NCBI RefSeq assembly: GCF_019797745.1 | Contig: NZ_VOSI01000002.1 | Coordinates: 558,001-622,000 of the forward strand | DNA length: 64,000 bases | Direction of reading: 5' to 3' | Source: Edaphocola aurantiacus | GTDB taxonomy: Bacteria > Bacteroidota > Bacteroidia > Chitinophagales > Chitinophagaceae | In this document: positions 1 through 6,802 of the stretch, piece by piece | Position numbering within the stretch: position 1 is the stretch's first letter | How the letters are laid out: each line of letters starts with the position of its first letter | Made by a program: the position numbers and the translations under genes | The notes under the pieces: model-generated | The model's database searches: none | The model's input: only the letters and a program-made list of their open reading frames with translations | What the model was told of the DNA's origin: nothing

Positions 1-664
1 TCACAATAAAATGCTCCTGCGTATTGCTTTTGAAAATAGAGAAGATTTCATGCAGCTCCGACAGTTCTTTATGATCCTTATCAATACTCAACAGCACGCC
101 GATAGCAGGTTTATATTGCACTAAGGAGCCATCACTTTCATCTGCTTCAATAATCAGCCAGTCGCTGTTTCCAACATGACAGTTTCCGATTTTGCCTTGT
201 TTGATCAGAGACACAATGCCCGCACCCGTGATCAGTGAGGCATCAATCCCGTTTTGCGTCAGTAAGTGAAACAGCATAGCCGCTGTCGTACTTTTTCCAC
301 TGGTGCCAGCAATGGCAATCGTCTTTTTGCTCGCGCAAATCTGTGCCAGTAATTGCGCACGGGTAATGATCGGAATATGCAGAGACTTTGCCCTGGCCAC
401 TTCTACATTAGTGTCTTCGATTGCAGTACTGACCACCAGTACCTCATCCTGTTCAGTGATTTGTGCTTTCAGCTGATCGAAGCAGTGTATACCTTCTGCT
501 TCAAGCTGTGCCTTTGTGTGATCATTAGCATCGGTATTGAACAAGCGGTCGCTGCCCGATACCTGCTTTCCCCTCCCGCTCAGATACTGGGCAATAGCAC
601 TCATGCCTGCACCAGCTACACCTGCGAAAAAGAAACGTTGTTTATCTAAAATATGATCAGTCAT
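1..664 (-). CDS. MurC-like Mur ligase, C-terminus cut by window edge
   Basis: Partial gene; the first 221 codons are visible and the rest lies left of base 1. The N-terminus (FFFAGVAGAGMSAIAQYL, then VSGSD) is the nucleotide-binding fold of UDP-N-acetylmuramate:L-alanine ligase. Around residue 120 is the ATP P-loop GTSGKST, followed by EADESDG, the Mur-ligase acidic motif. Members of this family join an amino acid or peptide to UDP-MurNAc in the cytoplasm during peptidoglycan synthesis or recycling. The usual MurC P-loop is GTHGKT, so this may be a MurC paralogue and not the essential enzyme. The start at 664 puts the GxGxxGM fold about ten residues in, as in MurC. No mur or fts neighbours are visible to the right. 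Confidence 0.75.
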   Translation of the reverse strand, partial: MTDHILDKQRFFFAGVAGAGMSAIAQYLSGRGKQVSGSDRLFNTDANDHTKAQLEAEGIHCFDQLKAQITEQDEVLVVSTAIEDTNVEVARAKSLHIPIITRAQLLAQICASKKTIAIAGTSGKSTTAAMLFHLLTQNGIDASLITGAGIVSLIKQGKIGNCHVGNSDWLIIEADESDGSLVQYKPAIGVLLSIDKDHKELSELHEIFSIFKSNTQEHFIV

Positions 665-812
665 GATTTCTATGTTGTATCTACAAAAATAAAGGTTCTC
701 GGCCTGATTTTACACCGTAAGTACAGCCTTATTTTTTGAAAGAAGATACGCTGCTAAAAAAAATTTTTTATATTCAAAAAAATACATTCAACTTTGCAGC
801 AGATATAATCTC

Positions 813-838
813 ATTGTGTAACCTCTTAAATACACAAT
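813..838. promoter_or_regulatory. 8-bp inverted repeat, candidate operator or leader hairpin
   Basis: ATTGTGTA (813-820) and TACACAAT (831-838) are exact reverse complements separated by 10 nt. The repeat ends 3 nt before the ATG of a 14-codon ORF. It could be a site for a dimeric regulator or an RNA stem hiding that start codon. There is no T-run, so it is not a terminator. Confidence 0.45.
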
Positions 839-841
839 ACC

Positions 842-886
842 ATGACTGAACAATTCAACATATCGTCCCTCGTTATTGCAGCCTAG
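842..886 (+). CDS. Possible 14-residue leader peptide upstream of rtcB
   Basis: An ATG at 842 opens a 14-codon frame (MTEQFNISSLVIAA) ending in TAG at 884-886. Shifting back by one base at the stop continues into a frame from 883 to a TAG at 976-978; that second part (LDKAAFFLF..., then IAIAIPAVLICFIIL) is hydrophobic and protein-like. So this is either a genuine regulatory leader peptide, the first half of a small membrane protein broken by an indel or expressed by -1 frameshift, or chance. No strong ribosome-binding site precedes it. Confidence 0.25.
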   Translation: MTEQFNISSLVIAA

Positions 887-1037
887 ATAAGGCAGCTTTC
901 TTTTTGTTTTCCGGTGTCGAAAATCTGCGTATTGCAATAGCAATACCTGCTGTACTTATCTGCTTCATTATTCTTTAGGGACTATCTCCTTTAAGGACGA
1001 ATCGAAATTTTCATTTTTTTATATATACAAAAAATAA

Positions 1038-1073
1038 CGGTGGCTACCGGAGGCATATTTATGCCCGTCCACC
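1038..1073 (+). promoter_or_regulatory. Structured leader with strong Shine-Dalgarno before rtcB
   Basis: An outer stem GGTGG (1039-1043)/CCACC (1069-1073) encloses an inner stem GGCAT (1052-1056)/ATGCC (1061-1065). A consensus GGAGG (1049-1053) sits ideally for an ATG at 1061, not for the rtcB start at 1083. The frame from 1061 codes 17 residues and stops at 1112-1114, overlapping rtcB out of frame, one base before the in-frame Met12 codon of rtcB (1116). The arrangement resembles translational coupling or control; this is inference. Confidence 0.4.
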
Positions 1074-1082
1074 ATCCGAGTC

Positions 1083-2483
1083 ATGGGAAATTTAAAATTA
1101 AAAGAACTCAGTAAGATGGGCTATACCGACAACCAGGCAAGAGCACTGGTGGTACAGACGATGTCGAAATATTACAAACACGAAAGTACAACAGTGCTGT
1201 TGCAGCTGCTGAAAGATATACGGCTGCAACCGGAGCAATACCTGCAGGATGCCATCCTGGGAAAGATTGCAAGAACCTTTATTACAGAGGAAAAAACCTG
1301 TTCGTTCCGCAGTTATGAATTATTGCAGGAAACAGGTGCCTTACACACATTTGGCGCAAAATATATAGAAGCCAGTGCCCGGCAGCAAATGGAAGTGGCC
1401 ATGTCATTACCGATAAGCCTGCAAGGCGCGATGATGCCCGATGCACATGCCGGTTATGGCTTGCCGATTGGTGGGGTACTGGCTACACAAAACGCAATCG
1501 TGCCTTATGCCGTTGGGGTAGATATCGGTTGCCGTATGACATTAAGCATTGTTGATGCAGAGGCCAGTTATGTAAAACGATTTGCCTACCAGCTGAAGCA
1601 GGCATTAAAAACATACACCCATTTTGGAACCGATGGTCACCTGGAGTTTGCGCAGGAGCATGAGATACTGGATGATCCCCGCTTTCAGGCGACAGCACTG
1701 TTCCGGAAGCTGCATGGAAAAGCAGTATTACAGTTAGGTTCCTCCGGGAGCGGTAACCACTTTGTAGAATTTGGAGTGATTACGCTACAGCCTGATAATG
1801 CAATGGGATTGCCTGCCGGCGATTATACTGCACTGCTGTCACACTCAGGCTCACGTGGTCTGGGAGCCAATATCGCGATGGAGTATACGCGTATTGCTAT
1901 GGATCAGTGCAAACTGCCCGCATCTGCCAGGTCGCTGGCCTGGCTTGATCTTGATGCAGAAGCCGGACAAGAGTACTGGATGGGTATGGAGCTGGCCGGT
2001 GATTATGCTAAGGCCTGTCATGAACGCATTCATCATAACCTCTTGCAGGCACTGGGATTGAAGCCACTGGCACAGGTATCGCACCATCATAATTTTGCCT
2101 GGAACGAAGTACTGGCAGATGGCACATCTGCCGTAGTGCACAGAAAAGGAGCGACACCAGCACACAAGGGTACATTGGGCATTATACCCGGTAGCATGAC
2201 TACCGCTGCTTACCTTGTAGAGGGCCTGGGTAATGAACGAGCATTGCAGTCTGCATCACATGGGGCAGGCAGGGCAATGAGCCGCAAGCGTGCCAAAGAA
2301 AATATGACCGTCAGTGAATTAAAGAAAATGCTGGCTAGTGCCGATGTAAGCCTTATAGGCGGAAGTGTGGAAGAAAACCCGAGAGCCTACAAAGATATTG
2401 AAGAGATCATTGCTGCACAATCTGAACTGGTAACAGTGCAGGGACGGTTTATGCCTAAAATTGTACGCATGTGCAAAGACTAA
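1083..2483 (+). CDS. rtcB: RtcB-family RNA ligase
   Basis: RtcB joins RNA 2',3'-cyclic phosphate or 3'-phosphate ends to 5'-OH ends using GTP and Mn2+, sealing RNAs cut by nucleases. The 466-residue protein carries the family's metal-binding residues: D120/H122 (PDAHAGYGLPIGG), C150 (GVDIGC), H226 (GSGNHFVE), H254 (SHSGSRG), the HHHNFAW stretch at 334-340, and the guanylylated histidine H393 in SHGAGR. The start at 1083 gives MGNLKLKELSKMGY, matching RtcB homologues that begin with a similar KLK...GY helix; Met12 (1116) is a possible alternative. It is followed after 12 nt by prfH. This rtcB-prfH pairing is known from other bacteria, where it is linked to repair of ribosomes cut in 16S rRNA. 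Confidence 0.93.
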   Translation: MGNLKLKELSKMGYTDNQARALVVQTMSKYYKHESTTVLLQLLKDIRLQPEQYLQDAILGKIARTFITEEKTCSFRSYELLQETGALHTFGAKYIEASARQQMEVAMSLPISLQGAMMPDAHAGYGLPIGGVLATQNAIVPYAVGVDIGCRMTLSIVDAEASYVKRFAYQLKQALKTYTHFGTDGHLEFAQEHEILDDPRFQATALFRKLHGKAVLQLGSSGSGNHFVEFGVITLQPDNAMGLPAGDYTALLSHSGSRGLGANIAMEYTRIAMDQCKLPASARSLAWLDLDAEAGQEYWMGMELAGDYAKACHERIHHNLLQALGLKPLAQVSHHHNFAWNEVLADGTSAVVHRKGATPAHKGTLGIIPGSMTTAAYLVEGLGNERALQSASHGAGRAMSRKRAKENMTVSELKKMLASADVSLIGGSVEENPRAYKDIEEIIAAQSELVTVQGRFMPKIVRMCKD

Positions 2484-2495
2484 AAATTAATTAGA

Positions 2496-3110
2496 ATGGA
2501 CAAAACAATAATACAGATCACCTCCGGTCGCGGACCGGAGGAATGTACCAGGGTCGTAGCCAAAGTACAGGAATATATACTGAAGCAGGCAAGAGCGAAT
2601 GGAATCCGGGTCGAAGTGGCGGATACCGTGCCAGGAGATATAAAAGGAACGCTGCGTTCTGCAACTATAATGGCTTATGGTAATGTGGATATATTACAAA
2701 AAGAGTGGGAAGGAACGGTGCAATGGATTGCGCAAAGCCCTTATCGCAAAATGCACAAACGTAAAAACTGGTTTGTAGGTGTGCGTTTCTTTCCGGTTGA
2801 TGCATTGCAGGCTTGGAAGGAAAGTGATGTAGTATTTGAAACCTGCAGAGCATCCGGTCCTGGCGGGCAAAATGTAAACAAAGTAGAGACCGCAGTAAGA
2901 GGAAAGCACATCCCATCCGGGATCCAAATCCTGGCTGCAGATACACGCTCTCAATTGCAGAATAAAAAACTATGCGCAGCACGGTTGAAAGAGAAAGTAG
3001 AGCTCTGGTATACCCGGCAGCTTACAGAAGCACAGCAGGATCGCTGGCAGGAGCATAATGTGCTGGAGCGCGGCAATCCCGTTAAAACTGTTAAAGCACC
3101 ATTGGTATAA
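2496..3110 (+). CDS. prfH: Peptide chain release factor homologue PrfH
   Basis: PrfH is a release-factor relative that keeps the catalytic domain but lacks the stop-codon-reading domain. The 204-residue protein has the peptidyl-tRNA hydrolysis motif GGQ at 123-125, within RASGPGGQNVNKVETAVR, and the downstream release-factor helix rich in Lys/Arg. No PxT or SPF codon-recognition loop is present and the protein is far shorter than RF1 or RF2 (about 360 residues). Published work on the E. coli rtcB2-prfH pair indicates that PrfH releases the nascent chain from ribosomes damaged in the decoding centre so that RtcB can reseal the 16S rRNA. The 12-nt spacing and the same strand support co-transcription with rtcB. 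Confidence 0.92.
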   Translation: MDKTIIQITSGRGPEECTRVVAKVQEYILKQARANGIRVEVADTVPGDIKGTLRSATIMAYGNVDILQKEWEGTVQWIAQSPYRKMHKRKNWFVGVRFFPVDALQAWKESDVVFETCRASGPGGQNVNKVETAVRGKHIPSGIQILAADTRSQLQNKKLCAARLKEKVELWYTRQLTEAQQDRWQEHNVLERGNPVKTVKAPLV

Positions 3111-3131
3111 AAACTTTTTTATTTATTTTGA

Positions 3132-4037
3132 ATGATGGAATTCGGACGTGTAGCGGCATCAGCCATAAGCAAGATTGATTTTACTTTACCTCCCGATCCG
3201 GAGCAGAATGCCTCCGTACTGGAACACAGTAATGCAGTATCGCACGAACTTTATATTGGTTGTCCTAAGTGGACTTCCAAAACATGGCTGGGTAAAATAT
3301 ACCCGGAGCAGACTAAGGAAAAAGACTTTCTGAAGGAATATGTAAAGCATTTCAACAGCATTGAGCTGAATGCGACACATTACAAAGTTTATGATCATAC
3401 TGCTATCCGTAAATGGGCAGCAATGGCTAAGGATCAGGAAGACTTTCTGTTTCTGCCTAAGATGTATAAAGAAGTAACGCATTCCGGATCTATGTATGAA
3501 AAAGAGTTGCTTACTTATGCTTTCCTGGATCCACTGAAAGAGTTCGGTGCGCATCTGGGGCCGGTCTTTATTCAGCTGAGTGATCAGTTTTCGCCAGCGC
3601 GGCAAAAAGAGCTGGCCGATTACCTGTCTGCATTACCGGAGGGATTTAATTATTTCCTTGAGCTCAGGCACCGGGATTGGTTTGCAGCCGGGCAGCAATC
3701 ATTTTTTGATTTCCTCTCTACTTTGAATATCGGGATAGTAATCATTGATACGCCGGGCCGGAGAGACTGTGCCCATATGCGGCTGACCACAAATAAAACA
3801 ATGGTCCGCTTTGTCAGTAACAGCCTCCACCCTACTGATTACGACAGGATCGATAGCTGGGTGCGAAGGCTGAAAGTCTGGTATGACAAAGGATTAGAAG
3901 CATGTTACTTCTTTACACATATGCCCGATGAGGAATTCTGTCCTGAGTTAAATACATATTTCGCAAAACAAATGGCCGATGCTGCCGGCATCAATATTCG
4001 CCTGCCGAAGTTTATAGAAAAGAATACCTTGTTTTAA
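3132..4037 (+). CDS. DUF72 (YecE-like) protein
   Basis: A 301-residue protein of the DUF72/YecE family, a TIM-barrel-like fold of unknown biochemical role. The family signature is visible as YIGCPKW near residue 41 and FNSIELNATHYKV near 74, with later segments resembling the family's barrel strands (FIQLSDQFSP, FLELRHRDWF). It starts 21 nt after prfH on the same strand and shares its terminator, so it may be the third gene of the RNA-repair operon. Two ATG codons in tandem (3132, 3135) precede an unusual 40-residue N-terminal extension; the true start could be later. Function is not assigned. Confidence 0.8.
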   Translation: MMEFGRVAASAISKIDFTLPPDPEQNASVLEHSNAVSHELYIGCPKWTSKTWLGKIYPEQTKEKDFLKEYVKHFNSIELNATHYKVYDHTAIRKWAAMAKDQEDFLFLPKMYKEVTHSGSMYEKELLTYAFLDPLKEFGAHLGPVFIQLSDQFSPARQKELADYLSALPEGFNYFLELRHRDWFAAGQQSFFDFLSTLNIGIVIIDTPGRRDCAHMRLTTNKTMVRFVSNSLHPTDYDRIDSWVRRLKVWYDKGLEACYFFTHMPDEEFCPELNTYFAKQMADAAGINIRLPKFIEKNTLF

Positions 4038-4074
4038 TAATAAAGGCCAACCATTAAGGTTGGCCTTTATTATT
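4036..4074. terminator. Bidirectional terminator containing both stop codons
   Basis: Perfect 17-bp stem (4036-4052 with 4058-4074), loop ATTAA, with A-rich and T-rich flanks on both strands. The TAA stop of the DUF72 gene (4035-4037) and that of the convergent monooxygenase (4073-4075) overlap the hairpin base. Confidence 0.9.
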
Positions 4075-5089
4075 ATTGCTTCAGTTTAAATTGTTGTGAT
4101 AATAACTCCAGTGAGCGCATGCGTTTTTCATGATGCGGAGAGCCGCATTGGATCATGATCTCGTCCACTTCAAAAACTTCAGCAATCGCATGTAGCGACT
4201 GTTCAATCTGTTCCGGTGTGCCGATCAGGAATCGTGGCGGCATGCGCGGATCATCCAATGGTTCGATAGGCGGAACACCTCCGAGCAATTCTATGGCGCG
4301 GTCTTCACTTTCCATCAGGCTGCTGGTATCACCCTGCATCAATCGTTTCATAGAAAGCGCAATGGGGGCAGCCATGCGTGCGGCCTCTTCTTCTGTTTCT
4401 GCGCAGAATACCCAAAGTGCGAGGATCATTTTAGGTGTTGTGCTACACAGTGCCTTCTCCGATGGGCGGAACTGATCCTTATATATACGGGATATAGAGT
4501 AAGCCTGTTGCGGATTGATGAACCCTGCAAATGCATACGGCATGCCTAAATAAGCAGCTGCCTGAGCACTCCAGGAGCTGGAGCCCAGTAACCAGGCATC
4601 GGGTTGATAGCTGCGATCGAAGTTGACTAAATGGAAAGGATGATCCGTTTCAAAATCACCGTGCATCCAGGCCATTAATTCTGCAAGTTGCTCTGCCGAA
4701 TCGCTGGTGTGTGGCCGATCATTGCGGTTACGCTGCAGGGCTATGTCAACATATAATCCATTGGTCGCTCTTCCGATACCCATGTCTATCCTTCCGGGAA
4801 ACATTTCGGCCAGCAAGGTGAAATTCTCAGCGACTTTATAAGGACTGTAATGGTTCAGCAGCACAGATCCTGAGCCCACTTTAATAGTATTTGTTTTTGC
4901 AGCAACCATAGGAATCAGCACCTCAGGCGCACGGCCGATCAGCCCGTTAGAGGCATGGTGCTCTGCGAGCCATATACGTTCGAACCCTAAAGCCTCTGCT
5001 CTCTGTGCAGTATCAATAGTATTCAGCACCGCTTGATGACGATCTCCTCCTACAGGAACGACAGAAAGATCGATCAGGGATAGTTTCAT
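4073..5089 (-). CDS. LLM-class flavin-dependent oxidoreductase
   Basis: A 338-residue bacterial luciferase-like monooxygenase, expected to use reduced FMN and O2 on an unknown small substrate in the cytoplasm. The N-terminus (SLIDLSVVPVG), the flavin-fold motif RIWLAEHH at 38-45, and FPGRIDMGIGRA near residue 97 match the MsnO8-type subfamily. The gene is divergent from an HxlR-family regulator 90 bp away. The left arm of a perfect operator palindrome lies about 40 bp upstream of this start, in the expected -33 region of its promoter, so HxlR control is likely. Substrate unknown. Confidence 0.88.
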   Translation of the reverse strand: MKLSLIDLSVVPVGGDRHQAVLNTIDTAQRAEALGFERIWLAEHHASNGLIGRAPEVLIPMVAAKTNTIKVGSGSVLLNHYSPYKVAENFTLLAEMFPGRIDMGIGRATNGLYVDIALQRNRNDRPHTSDSAEQLAELMAWMHGDFETDHPFHLVNFDRSYQPDAWLLGSSSWSAQAAAYLGMPYAFAGFINPQQAYSISRIYKDQFRPSEKALCSTTPKMILALWVFCAETEEEAARMAAPIALSMKRLMQGDTSSLMESEDRAIELLGGVPPIEPLDDPRMPPRFLIGTPEQIEQSLHAIAEVFEVDEIMIQCGSPHHEKRMRSLELLSQQFKLKQ

Positions 5090-5111
5090 TTTTGAGTTGA
5101 TTTATTTTAAA

Positions 5112-5119
5112 CAAAATTA
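5112..5119 (-). promoter_or_regulatory. -7 promoter element of the LLM oxidoreductase
   Basis: On the minus strand the sequence reads TAATTTTG, matching the Bacteroidota -7 consensus TAnnTTTG, 22 bp upstream of the start codon. The adjacent HxlR operator arm would cover the -33 region. No TTG at the usual spacing. Confidence 0.45.
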
Positions 5120-5128
5120 GGTAACTTT

Positions 5129-5163
5129 ACTTTCCAAAAGATAGTGCTTTCCTTTTGGAAAGT
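5129..5163. promoter_or_regulatory. HxlR operator: perfect 12-bp inverted repeat
   Basis: ACTTTCCAAAAG (5129-5140) and CTTTTGGAAAGT (5152-5163) are exact reverse complements with an 11-nt spacer. The repeat sits between divergent genes, 16 nt before the hxlR-family start, where a dimeric winged-helix regulator would act on both promoters. The spacing places arm centres about two helical turns apart. The regulator assignment rests on position only. Confidence 0.75.
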
Positions 5164-5179
5164 GTTAAATATTTAAGTT

Positions 5180-5542
5180 ATGCCTAAGATCAATTGTGCG
5201 GTATGTACCGATGTATTACTGCCTGTGAGAGATGCGCTGGATGCAATCAGTGGTAAATGGAAGTTGCAGGTGATTATTGCGATTGCTGCAGGCAACCATC
5301 GCTTTACCGAAATTGAACGCAGTATTCCGGGCATTACACCAAAGGTGCTGAATAAAGAATTGAAAGACCTGGAGCAGCAATTACTGGTCAAAAGAACCGT
5401 TCATGACAGTACACCGGTACTGGTTACCTATGAAATGACCAGACATGCTAAAAGCCTGGAACCTGTAATCGCGATGTTGCGCGACTGGGGTAAAAAACAT
5501 CGTAAACATATTCAACAACAATATAGCAAACAAACGGTATGA
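5180..5542 (+). CDS. HxlR-family winged-helix regulator
   Basis: A 120-residue DNA-binding protein of the HxlR family: 'ISGKWKLQVIIAI' near residue 23 begins the winged-helix domain, with recognition-helix sequence ITPKVLNKELKDLE near 52-65. Two N-terminal cysteines, C6 and C9 (INCAVC), are in the position where some HxlR members (for example HypR and QorR) sense oxidants or electrophiles by a cysteine thiol; redox sensing here is inference. It is divergent from a flavin monooxygenase, shares a perfect palindrome with it, and overlaps the next gene tadA by 4 bp (ATGA), implying co-transcription and probably autoregulation. Confidence 0.9.
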   Translation: MPKINCAVCTDVLLPVRDALDAISGKWKLQVIIAIAAGNHRFTEIERSIPGITPKVLNKELKDLEQQLLVKRTVHDSTPVLVTYEMTRHAKSLEPVIAMLRDWGKKHRKHIQQQYSKQTV

Positions 5543-5979
5543 TGACAGATGAACATTTTATGAAACAGGCGCTACGCGAGGCTCAGAAGGCATATGATAT
5601 GGGAGAGATTCCTATTGGTGCAGTAGTAGTATGGAATGAACGGATCATCAGCAGAGGACATAACCAGACGGAGCAGTTGAATGATTGCACAGCACATGCT
5701 GAGATGATTGCACTGACATCAGCCTTCAACGAAGTAGGCGCTAAATACCTGACAGATGCTACTATTTATGTTACGATAGAACCTTGCCTGATGTGTTGCG
5801 GTGCCTTGTACTGGAGCAAGATCGGAAGAGTTGTCTATGGTGGTACAGATATAAAGAGTGGTTATAAACGCGTGGTGGGAGAGCAATATGGTTTTCACCC
5901 CAAAACGACTATCTCGCATGGTGTACTTGCAGATGAATGTACACAGTTGATGAAAGACTTTTTCAAATCGAAACGATAA
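5539..5979 (+). CDS. tadA: tRNA adenosine(34) deaminase TadA
   Basis: TadA deaminates A34 to inosine in the wobble position of tRNA-Arg(ACG). The 146-residue protein has the zinc-binding deaminase signature HAE at 53-55 and PCLMC at 82-86, with E55 as proton shuttle. Length and order of motifs match TadA; a purine-nucleoside deaminase such as guanine deaminase is the alternative. Its ATG at 5539 overlaps the hxlR stop; a second ATG follows at 5542. It ends in a shared bidirectional terminator. Linking an essential tRNA enzyme to an HxlR regulator is unusual and may be only positional. Confidence 0.85.
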   Translation: MMTDEHFMKQALREAQKAYDMGEIPIGAVVVWNERIISRGHNQTEQLNDCTAHAEMIALTSAFNEVGAKYLTDATIYVTIEPCLMCCGALYWSKIGRVVYGGTDIKSGYKRVVGEQYGFHPKTTISHGVLADECTQLMKDFFKSKR

Positions 5980-6017
5980 TATAAAAAGCCCCGGTATAAC
6001 CGGGGCTTTTTATATTA
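5977..6017. terminator. Bidirectional terminator containing both stop codons
   Basis: Perfect 18-bp stem (5977-5994 with 6000-6017), loop TATAA, GC core CCCCGG and A/T flanks. The tadA stop (5977-5979) and the stop of the convergent DUF2490 gene (6015-6017) form the base of the stem. Confidence 0.9.
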
Positions 6018-6698
6018 TGATACTTTTCTGAACGGGATATTATTGTAAATGGCAACCTGTAACTGATTGGTTGTTCTGGCCCGGGCTACCTGCTGCATAA
6101 ATCCGACTTCGAAGCGCAGATCTTTACGGATATTATAGCCAACTGCACCATACAGACGATTACGATCGAAGTGTTCCTTTTGTGCGTTAATGAATAGCTC
6201 ATTATATGCGCTCAGGTATACAACTCCTTTGTCCATAACCTTTTTGTTCAACGGTATGGTTAAAGAAAGGTGATAACGGAAGCGGGTAGCATATTTGTCC
6301 TGCAGGAAGCGCTCTTCGATTCTGTAACGGTGTTGCAGATTAATCCTTCCGAGTGCCTGTTTCGTGGTAAACTGCTGGAAAATGCGATGCTCTGAAAATT
6401 CAGTTTTTTCATCTGTATCTGCAATGTAGGGCTGATTCAAAATATAGCCGTAACCCAGCAGTACATTGTTATTGTTTGGGGTAAGGTTATAGCCTATACC
6501 GGTACGGATCAGTAACTGATCCAGGTCGCCACCAAGATTATGATTGCGGTACTGTATTTCATTATGCCAGTTCCAGCCTTTGCCAAATCCCTGGTTGCCG
6601 AAATAGTTATACCAGGCGCCTATTTTGGCCGCTTGTGCAAACAAGGTAGCAGAGGTTAAAATAAATAAGGCAAATAGAGATACGGTCTTTCTGATCAT
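6015..6698 (-). CDS. DUF2490 outer-membrane barrel protein
   Basis: A 227-residue protein with a signal peptide (MIRKTVSLFALFILTSATLFAQA) and the alternating aromatic strands of a small beta-barrel. The sequence IGAWYNYFGN...WNWHNEIQYRN is typical of DUF2490, a Bacteroidota outer-membrane family without known function. The start is placed at 6698: the longer frame to 6719 would run over a likely -7 element (TATATTTG on the minus strand at 6724-6717) and would put charged residues before the signal peptide. It stands alone, with terminators on both sides. Confidence 0.82.
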   Translation of the reverse strand: MIRKTVSLFALFILTSATLFAQAAKIGAWYNYFGNQGFGKGWNWHNEIQYRNHNLGGDLDQLLIRTGIGYNLTPNNNNVLLGYGYILNQPYIADTDEKTEFSEHRIFQQFTTKQALGRINLQHRYRIEERFLQDKYATRFRYHLSLTIPLNKKVMDKGVVYLSAYNELFINAQKEHFDRNRLYGAVGYNIRKDLRFEVGFMQQVARARTTNQLQVAIYNNIPFRKVS

Positions 6699-6750
6699 AA
6701 TTTTTTCGGTTTGCTGCAAATATAGTGCAGGTATATTGGATAATAAAAAG

Positions 6751-6776
6751 CAATGCCCGCCATTAGGCGGGCATTG
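6751..6776 (-). terminator. glnN terminator
   Basis: CAATGCCCGCC (6751-6761) pairs with GGCGGGCATTG (6766-6776), loop ATTA. On the minus strand the stem is followed by GCTTTTTATT, so it ends the glnN transcript. Confidence 0.85.
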
Positions 6777-6802
6777 TCTTAATTCTATTTATAAATCTCG
6801 GA

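Larger units (their letters stand above)
665..1082. other. 418-bp intergenic leader region upstream of rtcB
   Basis: AT-rich spacer between the divergent MurC-like gene and rtcB. From left to right it holds a TTTG-containing promoter-like patch (792-797), a perfect 8-bp inverted repeat (813-838), a 14-codon ORF (842-886), a frame-shifted hydrophobic reading frame (883-978), a short hairpin (930-945), an 11-nt palindrome TCCTTTAAGGA near 988-998, and a structured, Shine-Dalgarno-containing segment (1038-1073) just before rtcB. No tRNA or known RNA family was recognised. A long leader before an RNA-repair operon suggests regulation at the transcript level, but that is inference. Confidence 0.5.

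Noticed and set aside
353-649. A 98-codon plus-strand frame near the left edge.
   Set aside because: It lies antisense to the MurC-like gene, which has the P-loop and acidic motif in the other strand.
1038-1055. A sigma-54-like promoter (GG...GC) upstream of rtcB, since Proteobacterial rtcB operons use sigma-54.
   Set aside because: The GG and GC pairs are 11 bases apart and not 12, and the consensus context (TGGCAC, TTGC) is missing.
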